DNA from: Bacillota bacterium
GTDB lineage: Bacteria > Bacillota > Clostridia > Christensenellales > Aristaeellaceae
Reading direction: 5' to 3'
Length of the DNA stretch: 59,047 bases
Assembly (NCBI GenBank): GCA_023398575.1
Contig: JAEWSC010000055.1
Span: 1 to 59,047 of the forward strand
Both the position numbers and the translations under genes were made by a program. The notes beneath the pieces were generated by a model. The model had not been told where the DNA came from. It saw only the letters and a list, made by a program, of their open reading frames with translations, and did not search any database. Numbering within the stretch: the stretch's first letter is position 1; the number at the start of each line of letters is the position of its first letter. This document shows positions 27,066 through 35,791 of this stretch, one piece after another.

Positions 27066-27093
27066 AGGTTGCCGCGAACAATTGCGATAGCCT
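27066..27093 (+). repeat. 28-bp direct repeat (left) flanking dispersed repeat copy B
   Basis: This 28-bp segment matches 27304-27331 at 25 of 28 positions in the same orientation (AGG[T/C]TGCCGCGAACAATTG core). The right unit is a perfect palindromic terminator stem; this one carries three substitutions that break pairs in the stem. Together they bracket about 210 bp holding repeat copy B. Confidence 0.7.
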
Positions 27094-27100
27094 TAGCGTG

Positions 27101-27282
27101 TCAAAAAAGTGGCGCTGCCACTTTTTTGAGTTTTCCCCTCGCAGCACTGCACAGCGGCTACGCCGTGCGCGGACGTTTGCTCGGGCAAGGAGGGAATTTC
27201 TTCGAAATTCCAACACAAATTGCCGCACATGTCGCCAATTTGCGATCCAAACTGGGAGGGCTTCGGCCCTCCCAGCCCACCC
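27101..27282 (+). repeat. Dispersed intergenic repeat, copy B (most complete)
   Basis: About 182 bp, and the best-preserved copy. It opens with a perfect 13-bp inverted repeat (27101-27113 with 27117-27129, core AAAGTGGC/GCCACTTT) and closes with a perfect 9-bp hairpin with UUCG loop (27253-27274, GGGAGGGC/GCCCTCCC). Between them lies TTTGCTCGGGCAAGGAGGG and an AATTTCTTCGAAATT palindrome. Short open frames run through it, but they lack conserved translation with the other copies and are not genes. The 420-bp gap between the VWA gene and the helicase gene holds nothing else recognised. Confidence 0.75.
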
Positions 27283-27303
27283 ATAGGTTCTTTTGATAGT
27301 CTG

Positions 27304-27331
27304 AGGCTGCCGCGAACAATTGCGGCAGCCT
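27304..27331 (+). terminator. Terminator-like hairpin and right direct repeat beside copy B
   Basis: AGGCTGCCGC (27304-27313) and GCGGCAGCCT (27322-27331) form a perfect 10-bp stem with an 8-nt loop, followed by TTATTT. It may end transcription from the VWA operon. The same core closes the sugar operon at 14312-14363. Confidence 0.6.
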
Positions 27332-27421
27332 TATTTGAACTTTTATATACATACGAACCAGTAAAAGAATCGCTTCATTACAGCTCTACGAACACTGCCT
27401 ACAATTGCCGCAAGATACACG

Positions 27422-30400
27422 TCACACATATCCCCTGTACAAAACAAAATCCTGCATTTCGGTTTTGAACCCCGCTTTTTGCAAGCTATCCGCCGCATCC
27501 TTGGGGTATTCTTTCAGTGTAATCCGATTCAGGGCCGGGAACGCACGCCGTGCGGCATACTCCTTGGCAAAAGCCGAAAGCGCATCATCCAAAGCTGCTG
27601 TGTCAAACAGCTTCAAAGTCTTTCCTTGCCTTTCCAGCACTGCCACTGGAACGCCTCCCTTTAGTGCGACAAGGTTGCCGGGCAGGTTCATAAAAGACCT
27701 GTCAGGCATATGGGGCAGGTATTTGCCATAGGGTTGCATGGGATCAATGGCCGGCAGCCAGACGATATCCACGCTTTGCGCCTCCAGCATTTGGGTGATA
27801 CCGGAATAATCGCTGTCCCTGATAAACTGCATGCCAGACATTCCCTCAATAAAATAGCCCCGGCGCACGCGGCCCGTGTATTCCCAAAGCCGAAGCAGCT
27901 TGACCGCCTCGCCCCAGTTTAGGTTTTGCGCCGTTTCGCGGCAGAGAATTCCCACCTGCTCGAAGGCGCGGTTCAATTGCTGCTCCATGGAGAGAGTCTT
28001 GAGCGGCCGCATGAGCTCCCAACGGCCGGAGGTGGTGGCCATTACCCTTGCGTTGACCTTGCGCCGCAGGGATACCTGCGTGTTTTGATCAGATAGCAGC
28101 CACTGGCGCACAGGTACAAAGCTGTCTGCCCGGGTCAGTCCCTTTACCGCCAGGCCGATCAGGACATCAAACACCGATGCCTCCCCCATCAAGCTGGACA
28201 GGCTATGGGCAAAGCTGGCCCCCCGCTGTTTCAAAGCATTCATCAGCAGCTTTTCCCGTTCGTTCGGCTCCGCAAGCGGAAGTTCCAGTTCTCCCTCCCA
28301 ATCGATATCCTCATACAAGTGAAAGCCCAATTCTCCTGTTTCCCGCATGCGCCAGAAGATATGCCCCTGGCTCAAAATCGCATCCAGCATTTCCGGCCGG
28401 AAGGCTCCCACCCGAAGAGGCAGCAGCAGGCTTTCCCATTGCGCGGCCGGAAAGTACAAGCCGCAAAGTGCTTTTAGTGCTTCCTCCAATTGCTCCTTAG
28501 GCGGGGCAGGCCGCTGAACACGGCTTGCAAGCAACGCGGCATACCTTTGGGGGGGCAGGGTGCGAATGCGGGTTCGCCGGCCCATGACCGTCTCCCGCAC
28601 AGCCCGCTCATACAATTGGCCATGATAATACAATCCCTCGTGCTCTACCACCTCGCCGCTGCCTGAAAGTGCCGTCAATACCGCCTGCGCAGCATCCTCC
28701 GCAAGGCCGTAACGCTGAGCGATTTCCCATGATGCTTTGGGGCCGCGGTAGCGCAATAGACGGCGGAAGATTTGACTTTTTGCCTCCCCAACACCGCTTG
28801 AAAAGGCGGCCTCATACTGATCGGTTTGCTCTTGCGCAATCCACAGCCCAGGATCAATAAACGCTGCCCGTCCCTTTTCTTCCAGGCTTTCCAGCCATTC
28901 GGGAGGGATTTCTAATTCACCAGGTACAAGATCGCCTTCAATCATCAACAGGCTATGCAGCTGAACTTCGTTTTCGGGCAGCTTTGTCCGTTCTGCAACC
29001 CGTTTTAATGCTCCCTCCTCCGGCGGAATCATCTGCGCTTTCTCCAGTGCTTCCTCCACCGCAGCTTGGGTGCGCATGGGGGTTGGAAAATACTCATACA
29101 TCATGGATGCCTCAGTCTGCCGCCGAAGGGTCAGCGACAGGGGCGAAGGCGACTCCTGGTGCAATTCTACCACCCGTATTTCACCAGAGCGGATCAGGGA
29201 CAAAATCTGCTTTACGCCTTCCACATCCCAGTAGTCCTCCAGGCATTCGCGCCTGGTTTCCCGCACAATGGGGTGCTTATGCTCCCGAACCAATGCGTCC
29301 AGCATTTGGGCGCTGCGCATGCGCTGTACCCAAAGGGGCTGGCGGCCTGCGCTTTTCATGCCCATCATCAAAGCTCTTGAGGCATTATAGCGAAAGGCCA
29401 TGTTGTATACCTGGGAGGCCGGCAGCATGGCGTTAATGACTGCCGCTGCCCCCTCGGGCGATATGCCCAGCAACAGCTTTTGGGGCAGCAGCCTATCTCC
29501 ATAAGGAAAGAGCAGCATCCCGTCATCATCCGCTACATAGTTGACATTCATGCCGGTCTTTTGCCGGGCGGCCTCCGCGGCCAATATAGCCAATGGTTCA
29601 TTGACAGGACGGCCGAAGATGGAGTGGATCATCATCTGCGGGTTGTTGGCCTCGTCCCGGTAATGCTCCACAATGATCGTTCTGTCATCGGGCAGCGTAC
29701 CAGTAAAACTGATCTGCCGCTTGACAAGCTCCGCGGCGTTTTCCGCCGCGGCGGCATCTAGGCTCATTTGAGTAAGCTCATACAAAAGCTTGCCTGACTC
29801 GCTGGCTTTTGTAAGCCTGCGCAAAATACTGCCGAAGGCAAGGCCGGTCTTTAAGCTGCGGCCTTTGATCTCCCCTTTCCAAAAGGGCAGGCGTGCCCCC
29901 TGGGGGTTGGCCGGAATCACGGTCACCGTATCCTTTTGAATGTTGGCAATCTGCCAGCCGAAACTGCCCAGAAGGAATCTGTCGCCCACCCGGGTTTCAT
30001 AGATGAATTCTTCATCCAGCTCACCCAGGGTCACACCATTTTCCGTTTTGCAGGTGTACAGCCCCTTGTCAGGGATGGTTCCACCGGCGGATACTGCCAG
30101 CATACGGCTGTAAGGGTCCGCCTCCACCCGATCATGTATCCGATCGTACAATACCCTTGGCCGAACGGGAATATCCCGGTCATGTTCATAATCTCCTGCC
30201 AGCATGCGCAGCGTTTCCCGCACATCCAAAAGGGTAAGCTCCCGAAAAGGCCAGGCCCGTTTTGCAATCTCCAGCACCTCAGAGAGCTCATATCCCCGGC
30301 CTGCCGCCATGGAAACCAAGTGCTGGGCCAGCACATCCAAACAAAGCCTAGGCGGATGGGATTGTTCCACCCCGCCCATTTTGACGACCTCGCAAGTGAG

Positions 30401-31555
30401 GCCGCTGTACAGCCCCTCCACCGGCGTACGGGGAAAGATGTGCATGGCGCTTACGCGGTTGGGGTTGTGGCCGGCGCGGCCCAGCCGCTGCATGGTGCTG
30501 GAAATGGTGCGGGGGCAGCCCACCTGAAACACTTGATCAATTTCGCCTACGTCAATGCCTAACTCCATGGAGGAGGTGGCGCAAAGCAATCGCAGCGTGC
30601 CCGCCCGCAGCGCATGCTCCACCTCCAGCCGGTGTTCTTTTGACATGCTGCCGTGGTGGGTTCTGGCAAAACCATCGCCGGCGATCTCGTTAATATGGTA
30701 GGCCAGGCGCTCGGCATAGGCCCTGCCCTCCACAAAGGCAATGACGCTGCGGGTATTTTGACAACGCTCCAGTATGGTTTTTGCAATCTCATGCCAAGCA
30801 TTGTTCTTTTTGATCTCGGCACCCATGGGCAGGGGACTTGTCACCTGCAGGCTGATCAGCTTTTCCATTTTCGGCGCTGCGATGGACGCCCCTTCTGGAG
30901 CCAAATATTCTGCCGCTATGGAAAGGGGCTCGATGGTGGCCGACAGGCCAATGCGCTGCAGCGGCGCCTTGCACAGCCTGTCCAGCCTGGCGATGGATAG
31001 CATCAGATGCGCGCCACGCTTGGTATCAATCAAGGCGTGCAGCTCATCGATGATGATCCATTTGGCAGTGGATATCACAGGTTGGCTGCTCATGGCTGTC
31101 AGCATTAAAAACAATGATTCCGGCGTGGTAATCAATATGTGGGGCGGATTCTTGAGCATACGCCGCCGCTCGCTTTGCGTGGTATCCCCTGTGCGGATAG
31201 CAATATCAATAGGCTCTTGATCAAACGCTTCGCCTGCCTCCCTGGCTACCCTTGCGATTCCTTCCAAGGGGCGGCGCAAATTCTCCCGTATATCTCCCGC
31301 CAGTGATTTTAGCGGAGAGACATAAATCAGTTGCAGCTCCCTTTTCAGCGTTCCTGCAAGCGCCTCACGCATCAGGCGGTCGATAAACACCAAAAAGGAG
31401 GACAAGGTCTTACCCGTACCGGTCGGCGCGGATACAAGCGTCGATTCCCCAGCCGCAATCAGCGGCCAGGCGGTATCCTGCACGGCAGTTGGCGTACCTA
31501 TAGACTCATTAAACCATTTTTTCGTATATGGGTGAAACAGGGAAAGCGGCTCCAT
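27422..31555 (-). CDS. lhr: Lhr-type DEAD/DEAH-box ATP-dependent helicase
   Basis: A 1377-residue superfamily 2 helicase of the Lhr (large helicase-related) family, involved in DNA repair in bacteria where it has been studied. Motif I APTGTGKT is at residues 43-50, motif Ia lies at PLKSLAG, motif II is DELH at 170-173, motif III is SAT at 205-207, and motif VI reads QRLGRAGHNPNR. After the helicase core (to about 420) come the Lhr-specific winged-helix and core domains. The last 600 residues contain further helix-turn-helix-like segments (for example WEIAQRYGLAEDAAQAVLTA) that in Lhr proteins form an AlkZ-like region. It stands alone, transcribed away from the serine hydrolase, with about 140 bp between them. 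Confidence 0.93.
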   Translation of the reverse strand: MEPLSLFHPYTKKWFNESIGTPTAVQDTAWPLIAAGESTLVSAPTGTGKTLSSFLVFIDRLMREALAGTLKRELQLIYVSPLKSLAGDIRENLRRPLEGIARVAREAGEAFDQEPIDIAIRTGDTTQSERRRMLKNPPHILITTPESLFLMLTAMSSQPVISTAKWIIIDELHALIDTKRGAHLMLSIARLDRLCKAPLQRIGLSATIEPLSIAAEYLAPEGASIAAPKMEKLISLQVTSPLPMGAEIKKNNAWHEIAKTILERCQNTRSVIAFVEGRAYAERLAYHINEIAGDGFARTHHGSMSKEHRLEVEHALRAGTLRLLCATSSMELGIDVGEIDQVFQVGCPRTISSTMQRLGRAGHNPNRVSAMHIFPRTPVEGLYSGLTCEVVKMGGVEQSHPPRLCLDVLAQHLVSMAAGRGYELSEVLEIAKRAWPFRELTLLDVRETLRMLAGDYEHDRDIPVRPRVLYDRIHDRVEADPYSRMLAVSAGGTIPDKGLYTCKTENGVTLGELDEEFIYETRVGDRFLLGSFGWQIANIQKDTVTVIPANPQGARLPFWKGEIKGRSLKTGLAFGSILRRLTKASESGKLLYELTQMSLDAAAAENAAELVKRQISFTGTLPDDRTIIVEHYRDEANNPQMMIHSIFGRPVNEPLAILAAEAARQKTGMNVNYVADDDGMLLFPYGDRLLPQKLLLGISPEGAAAVINAMLPASQVYNMAFRYNASRALMMGMKSAGRQPLWVQRMRSAQMLDALVREHKHPIVRETRRECLEDYWDVEGVKQILSLIRSGEIRVVELHQESPSPLSLTLRRQTEASMMYEYFPTPMRTQAAVEEALEKAQMIPPEEGALKRVAERTKLPENEVQLHSLLMIEGDLVPGELEIPPEWLESLEEKGRAAFIDPGLWIAQEQTDQYEAAFSSGVGEAKSQIFRRLLRYRGPKASWEIAQRYGLAEDAAQAVLTALSGSGEVVEHEGLYYHGQLYERAVRETVMGRRTRIRTLPPQRYAALLASRVQRPAPPKEQLEEALKALCGLYFPAAQWESLLLPLRVGAFRPEMLDAILSQGHIFWRMRETGELGFHLYEDIDWEGELELPLAEPNEREKLLMNALKQRGASFAHSLSSLMGEASVFDVLIGLAVKGLTRADSFVPVRQWLLSDQNTQVSLRRKVNARVMATTSGRWELMRPLKTLSMEQQLNRAFEQVGILCRETAQNLNWGEAVKLLRLWEYTGRVRRGYFIEGMSGMQFIRDSDYSGITQMLEAQSVDIVWLPAIDPMQPYGKYLPHMPDRSFMNLPGNLVALKGGVPVAVLERQGKTLKLFDTAALDDALSAFAKEYAARRAFPALNRITLKEYPKDAADSLQKAGFKTEMQDFVLYRGYV

Positions 31556-31662
31556 GGTTGTTATCCCCCATCGAAAACCCTGATCGGGTATTTGTTAAAG
31601 ACAACATACGTCAATGGTGCATGATTCTGCATGAAACCATGATTTCCCTTTCCCCAAAAGTG

Positions 31663-31692
31663 TGCCTGCAATTAGAGATATAATTGCAGGCA
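31663..31692 (-). terminator. Terminator of the serine hydrolase gene
   Basis: TGCCTGCAATTA and TAATTGCAGGCA form a perfect 12-bp stem with a 6-nt loop, starting 6 bp after the stop codon of the minus-strand gene. On that strand the hairpin is followed by ACTTTT, a short T run. Confidence 0.75.
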
Positions 31693-31697
31693 GCAAA

Positions 31698-33443
31698 CTA
31701 AATCAGATTCATCCATCCCATCCAGGCAGTAAACAAAATGCCAGTCAGCGACCAAATAGTAGGCAGCATCAAAAACAGGCGGCGCTTAATTCGTGTGTGC
31801 TCTACATGCACAGCCCCGGCAACGGCTGCGATCAATATTGAAAAGCCGCACAGCTTGAAAAGCCATATGTAGCTTAGCAGAGAAAAGGTCATGATTCCTA
31901 TGTACAAAAGGTACAAAAGCACCCCCATAAAGAACAGTTGAACACCGGAGAGGGTGAGCAGCAAAAGATTACCACGCCTGCTTTTGCGCATATAGCACAC
32001 GCCCTCCCGCAGAAACACGCAAAGGGCAGCCAGCAGGAATGCCACCGGTACAATGAAAAGCAAGATAGGCTGCTGCCATGGGGCAACTTTTTGGTACGTT
32101 ACAGCAGTTTCTGTGGCAAGGATAACCGTGCCATTTTGTTTCATGAACTTCGATTTGCCTACGGGTGTTCTATACAGATTCTCCCCAATAGGTATTATCG
32201 GTATGCCCGATAAGGTGTAGCCGCTTTCCGGGCTTTTAACAATGCTGATCATTTTGCCGGGAATAATATAGCGCAGCAGCTTTTCTGGTGTGGTAAAACT
32301 GGACCAGTTGTTTACATACAAGCCTGCGATATCAAACCCATGTTCAGAGATAGCTTCTGTCCTGTCTTCTCCATAGATCAAGTCCAAGGCTTTACCCATG
32401 ACAGCGTTGATTTCTTCTTCTGGTAGATAGGTATTGTACGAAAGAAATACGCCCATGCCCTTGTCGGGATATAAGGCGATACGGCTGTAAAAATGCAGGG
32501 TTTCTCCCTTTTTGTCATAGTACACATGCCCGTTCCGTTCCTTGCGGTTAAAGCCAAGGCAAAGGCCGGTGAGGTCTTCAGCCATGGAAAAGTGCCGTGC
32601 AAACAGCGTTTCCTTTGATGTGCTACTGAGTACCCTTGCATCGCTCAAATCCATGAGCCAGGTCATATAGATTGCCATATCCGCTGCCGTAGATACAGCT
32701 GAGCCTTCAGGATACAGATTCATGTACGGCTCCAGGGTTTCCCGGCCGTCAGGCAGGTAAGGCTTTGATACAAAGGCCGTGTCATGCATATAGGCAAAGG
32801 TAGTATGATTCATATTAAGGGGCAAAAAAACACGCTCACGGCAAAAGTCTAAAAAGTCCTGATCCATTGCTTTTTCGACCACATAAGCGGCCAGAGCAAT
32901 GCCGTAATTGGAATAAGAGGATATTTCTCCAGGCCTAAATACCTGTTTGGGCAGGTACTTGTGTACGGTGAGCGACAATGGCTCCGTATCACTTACATTT
33001 TTTACAGCCATGCCCGTCACCATATCTTCAAAACCGGCAGTATGGGTCAATAGCTGCTTCATGGTGACAGGATACGAAAGCTTCGGGCAGTCTGCGCCCA
33101 GGTACTGTGCAATATCCTTATCCAGGTCCACTTTCCCCTCTTGCACTGCCACCATGGCAGCCACGGCCACAAACGTTTTGGAAACGGAGCCGATGCGAAA
33201 TGCTGTCGTTTTGGGGTCTGCCGCAATGCCATTATACTCGTCTGCATAGCCAAATCCCCGGCACACTATCTCTTTCCCATTCTTTACAACAGACAGTATA
33301 GCCCCCTTAGCCTTCCCTTCTCTCACCAACGCCGAGGCTGCGGTCTCGATTTTCATGGCGGCATCATAGTCGGCAGACTCAGCTTTAACGCTAACCGGCA
33401 GAGCAAGCAACAGCACCATAAAAAGGCAATAAAATCTCTTCAA
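31698..33443 (-). CDS. Membrane-anchored serine hydrolase (beta-lactamase class C / PBP-like)
   Basis: A 581-residue protein. A signal peptide covers residues 1-21 (MKRFYCLFMVLLLALPVSVKA). The catalytic domain has the SxxK motif SVSK at 86-89 and YSN at 176-178 (YSNYG), placing it in the class C beta-lactamase/penicillin-binding fold. The region near TLHFYSRIALYPDKGMG fits the third motif area, though a clear K-T-G is not visible. From about residue 460 there are four or five membrane segments. Such proteins are usually peptidases or esterases acting at the cell wall rather than true beta-lactamases. No partner gene is adjacent; the divergent TetR gene starts 240 bp away. Confidence 0.88.
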   Translation of the reverse strand: MKRFYCLFMVLLLALPVSVKAESADYDAAMKIETAASALVREGKAKGAILSVVKNGKEIVCRGFGYADEYNGIAADPKTTAFRIGSVSKTFVAVAAMVAVQEGKVDLDKDIAQYLGADCPKLSYPVTMKQLLTHTAGFEDMVTGMAVKNVSDTEPLSLTVHKYLPKQVFRPGEISSYSNYGIALAAYVVEKAMDQDFLDFCRERVFLPLNMNHTTFAYMHDTAFVSKPYLPDGRETLEPYMNLYPEGSAVSTAADMAIYMTWLMDLSDARVLSSTSKETLFARHFSMAEDLTGLCLGFNRKERNGHVYYDKKGETLHFYSRIALYPDKGMGVFLSYNTYLPEEEINAVMGKALDLIYGEDRTEAISEHGFDIAGLYVNNWSSFTTPEKLLRYIIPGKMISIVKSPESGYTLSGIPIIPIGENLYRTPVGKSKFMKQNGTVILATETAVTYQKVAPWQQPILLFIVPVAFLLAALCVFLREGVCYMRKSRRGNLLLLTLSGVQLFFMGVLLYLLYIGIMTFSLLSYIWLFKLCGFSILIAAVAGAVHVEHTRIKRRLFLMLPTIWSLTGILFTAWMGWMNLI

Positions 33444-33577
33444 GCAAAAACCTCCCCATGTCTTATCCCTGCCATTGTACCTGTCAAAGCTTAAGCCAGA
33501 TTTCGCTTTTTCTTAAATCCAGCTTAAATCACAAAAGGACTATATAAGAGTTATAGATAAAATTTTCACAATATCTA

Positions 33578-33605
33578 TTGACAGATTCATTCTTCGATAT
33601 ATAAT
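33578..33605 (+). promoter_or_regulatory. Consensus promoter of the tetR-flavodoxin genes
   Basis: TTGACA (33578-33583) and TATAAT (33600-33605), both perfect sigma-A boxes, are separated by 16 bp. They lie about 80 bp upstream of the tetR start. Confidence 0.8.
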
Positions 33606-33607
33606 AC

Positions 33608-33638
33608 ATAACGTTGTTATTTATTTATACGTCGTTAT
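33608..33638. promoter_or_regulatory. Operator candidate for the TetR-family regulator
   Basis: ATAACG (33608-33613) and CGTTAT (33633-33638) are inverted arms 19 bp apart. Inside the first half, ATAAC-GTT-GTTAT (33608-33620) is a shorter inverted repeat. They sit just after the -10 box, a position suited to autorepression by the gene that follows. Confidence 0.45.
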
Positions 33639-33683
33639 CTTAAATGATTGTGCTTTCGAAAATCACTCCACCGGGAGGGCTTT

Positions 33684-34268
33684 ATGTCAAGGGAAGATCA
33701 AAAGATGCGCAGCGAATCGGTGCGCCAAGCCATTTTGGACACCGCGCTGCAAATAGGGCTGGCGGAAGGCTTTGAAGCCGTCTCCATCCGCAAAATCATC
33801 AGCCGAATGAAGTATTCCACAGGTGTTATCTACCATCACTTTCAAGACAAGCAGGAAGTGATCGACGCCATCGAGGCATCGGAAACGGCCCGCCTGGCTG
33901 CCAAGATTCAGGGGGCCACGGATGAAAACCGTGATATCGTCGCAAACATGCTGGCTGTCTTCCATGAGGTGATGCTGCTGGCTAAAGAAGAGCCTGAAAA
34001 ATACAACCTGATCGTATTGCACAAGTACTCAAAAAAAAAGGCCATCCTGTCGCCATGGGTCAGCTATCTTGCCGGCAAAATAAAAAGGGATATCGAAGCA
34101 GGTTTGATACGTCAGATGAATCCAGACCATGCCGCCTTTTGCCTCTGGAGCTCGTTTCTAGGTTTCAATCTCACGATCTCACGTATGGATTATCTGTCCC
34201 GTGATGAAGCAGAAGCATTGTTTAACACCCAAGCCAGCATTATCATGAAAGGAATTATGAATCAATAA
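33684..34268 (+). CDS. TetR/AcrR-family transcriptional regulator
   Basis: A 194-residue regulator. The N-terminal helix-turn-helix reads RQAILDTALQIGLAEGFEAVS, then IRKIISRMKYSTGVIYHHFQDKQEV, the classic TetR pattern ending in Y-x-H-F. The C-terminal ligand domain is all-helical and gives no clue to the ligand. The start at 33684 is chosen because of the GGGAGGG site; the frame is open 12 codons upstream. The two flavodoxin-fold genes lie 152 bp downstream on the same strand and are plausible targets. Confidence 0.92.
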   Translation: MSREDQKMRSESVRQAILDTALQIGLAEGFEAVSIRKIISRMKYSTGVIYHHFQDKQEVIDAIEASETARLAAKIQGATDENRDIVANMLAVFHEVMLLAKEEPEKYNLIVLHKYSKKKAILSPWVSYLAGKIKRDIEAGLIRQMNPDHAAFCLWSSFLGFNLTISRMDYLSRDEAEALFNTQASIIMKGIMNQ

Positions 34269-34420
34269 AAAGTAATTGATATCGCGCTTGCGCGATTCCA
34301 GAATCGAGATAGTAATTGCTAAACGGTGGATGAAATAAGTGAAGTGACCCCTCCAGCCTGGCCATTTAAAGCACTGAATCAAGGCGAACACAAGTGACGT
34401 ACAGACAATAGGAGGCAAAT

Positions 34421-34960
34421 ATGATTACCATTCTGGCGGATGACACAAGGCATGATGCCGGTAAGCTTATCAAGCAATCCATAGAAAATATGGGCCATGA
34501 AGCAGATTACGTATCCCTTGCCGAGGTTTTGGTCAAACCCTGTATAAACTGCGGCGCATGCAACTACAAATCCTACAGCAAGTGCGTATTTCAAGATGAT
34601 GACGACTGGATCTTAAGCAAAATCGCAAAAGCAGACGCTGTGATCGTCGTTACCCCCATCCTCTTTGGGGGATATTCCGTCAAAACAAAACGTGTTCTCG
34701 ATAAATTGGGGCTTGTCATGGACCGTCATTATTTTGTGGTAAAAGGTGAACTGACAAAAGGCGGAATGCCAGGCCGTCCTTTCCGTTATTTCGCGGTAGG
34801 TGTGCAGGATACCGCCAACGAAATGGAATCAAAAGCGTTTTGCAACCTCGTTCACGAGACCATTACCATTACTAGGGGAAAAGGGAAGGCATGCACCTAT
34901 ATTCCGGGCCAATCAGCACATGTTTTGGAGGAAATTGCAAGGGAGGCATCTGCAATATGA
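34421..34960 (+). CDS. Flavodoxin-fold NAD(P)H-dependent oxidoreductase with cysteine motif
   Basis: A 179-residue flavoprotein of the NADPH-dependent FMN reductase/iron-sulfur flavoprotein type. The N-terminal strand (MITILADDT) and an FMN-binding TPILFGGYSVKTKRVLDKLG segment fit the fold. Cysteines 41, 44, 47 and 55 form PCINCGACNYKSYSKC followed by an acidic DDDDW, a pattern common in this family; whether it binds a cluster is unknown. It is coupled to the next gene by ATGA. Confidence 0.85.
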   Translation: MITILADDTRHDAGKLIKQSIENMGHEADYVSLAEVLVKPCINCGACNYKSYSKCVFQDDDDWILSKIAKADAVIVVTPILFGGYSVKTKRVLDKLGLVMDRHYFVVKGELTKGGMPGRPFRYFAVGVQDTANEMESKAFCNLVHETITITRGKGKACTYIPGQSAHVLEEIAREASAI

Positions 34961-35610
34961 AGCATTTTTTGCTGATTAACGCAAGTCCTAGAGAAAAGGG
35001 AACGACAGCCTTGCTTGCGCTGACCATGCGCGCGTATCTGCTGAACAAAGGGCATACCGTATCGCTGATGCACCTGTACAAGCATCTAGACAAAGCAGAT
35101 GCATTGGTGCAAGCCTTTCAAAAGGCAGACACCTTGGTGGTGCTTGGGCCTTGTTATATCAACACTTATCCCGCCGATACCTACGCACTTTTGGAGCTTA
35201 TCGCAAATCATACTCAAACGCATCATGGTCAGCGGATATATGGTGTGATACAAGGTGGCATGCCCCACGCACATACCCATTCCAGCGGTCTTGCTGCCCT
35301 TGATTGCTTTGCCAATGCGTGCGGCCTGCCATATGGCGGCGGTTTTGTCATGGGCATGGGTGCAATGCTAAACGGCCAATCTCTGGATAAGCTGCTAAAC
35401 GCAAAAAGGGTAAAGAAGCAATTGAACGTGTTCTTTGACCATGTGGAAAAGGGGGAAAATTCTCCCGAAGCGGTATACAAGCAAGCAGAATTCCGCATGC
35501 CAAGCTTTGTACTGCGGCTGATGGCCCGTTGGATCAATGGCGTCCTCGACAAAGAATTGAAAGCGCATGGTATCGAAAAAAATCAACCGAGCCCCTACAG
35601 CATGAACTAA
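34957..35610 (+). CDS. Flavodoxin-fold NAD(P)H-dependent oxidoreductase
   Basis: A 217-residue protein. The N-terminus LLINASPREKGTTALLALTM is the phosphate-binding loop of NAD(P)H-quinone-oxidoreductase-like flavoproteins. LGPCYINTYPADTYALLELI and IQGGMPHAHTHS continue the fold. It lacks the cysteine cluster of its upstream partner. The start at 34957 (ATGA with the preceding stop, GGGAGG upstream) is preferred to an open frame starting 66 nt earlier. The two may work as a pair in reducing a quinone, nitro compound or electrophile under TetR control; the substrate is not known. Confidence 0.85.
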   Translation: MKHFLLINASPREKGTTALLALTMRAYLLNKGHTVSLMHLYKHLDKADALVQAFQKADTLVVLGPCYINTYPADTYALLELIANHTQTHHGQRIYGVIQGGMPHAHTHSSGLAALDCFANACGLPYGGGFVMGMGAMLNGQSLDKLLNAKRVKKQLNVFFDHVEKGENSPEAVYKQAEFRMPSFVLRLMARWINGVLDKELKAHGIEKNQPSPYSMN

Positions 35611-35655
35611 GATATGCTTTCACCCCTCAAACCGCAAGAACCAAACGGTTTGCAA

Positions 35656-35677
35656 TGTGTCAACCATAGGTTGCACA
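35656..35677. promoter_or_regulatory. LacI-type palindrome upstream of the glucan synthase gene
   Basis: TGTGTCAACC (35656-35665), then ATA, then GGTTGCACA (35669-35677) form an inverted repeat with one unpaired base. The half-site resembles LacI-family operators. It lies about 115 bp before the glucan synthase start; no LacI gene is in the window. Confidence 0.3.
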
Positions 35678-35791
35678 GGTCGCTTTGTTCAAAAAATCCT
35701 CCTGCACATTTACAAACCATCCTTTCTCTGCATGCATCCAGCCTGTTATGCGCAAACTACCTTCACGACTTTTGCGGAGGATTTTGCAGAT

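Noticed and set aside
27093..27468. Short overlapping open frames in the gap after the VWA operon
   Set aside because: They run through the repeat and terminator stems. The other repeat copies do not preserve these frames, so they are not coding.
28984..30562. Several plus-strand open frames of 100-200 codons inside the helicase gene
   Set aside because: All are opposite conserved Lhr domains. None has a ribosome site or known motif.
31698..33443. Antibiotic-resistance beta-lactamase
   Set aside because: The SxxK and YSN motifs occur in many wall peptidases and esterases. The membrane C-terminus and lack of a clear third motif argue against a true class C resistance enzyme.
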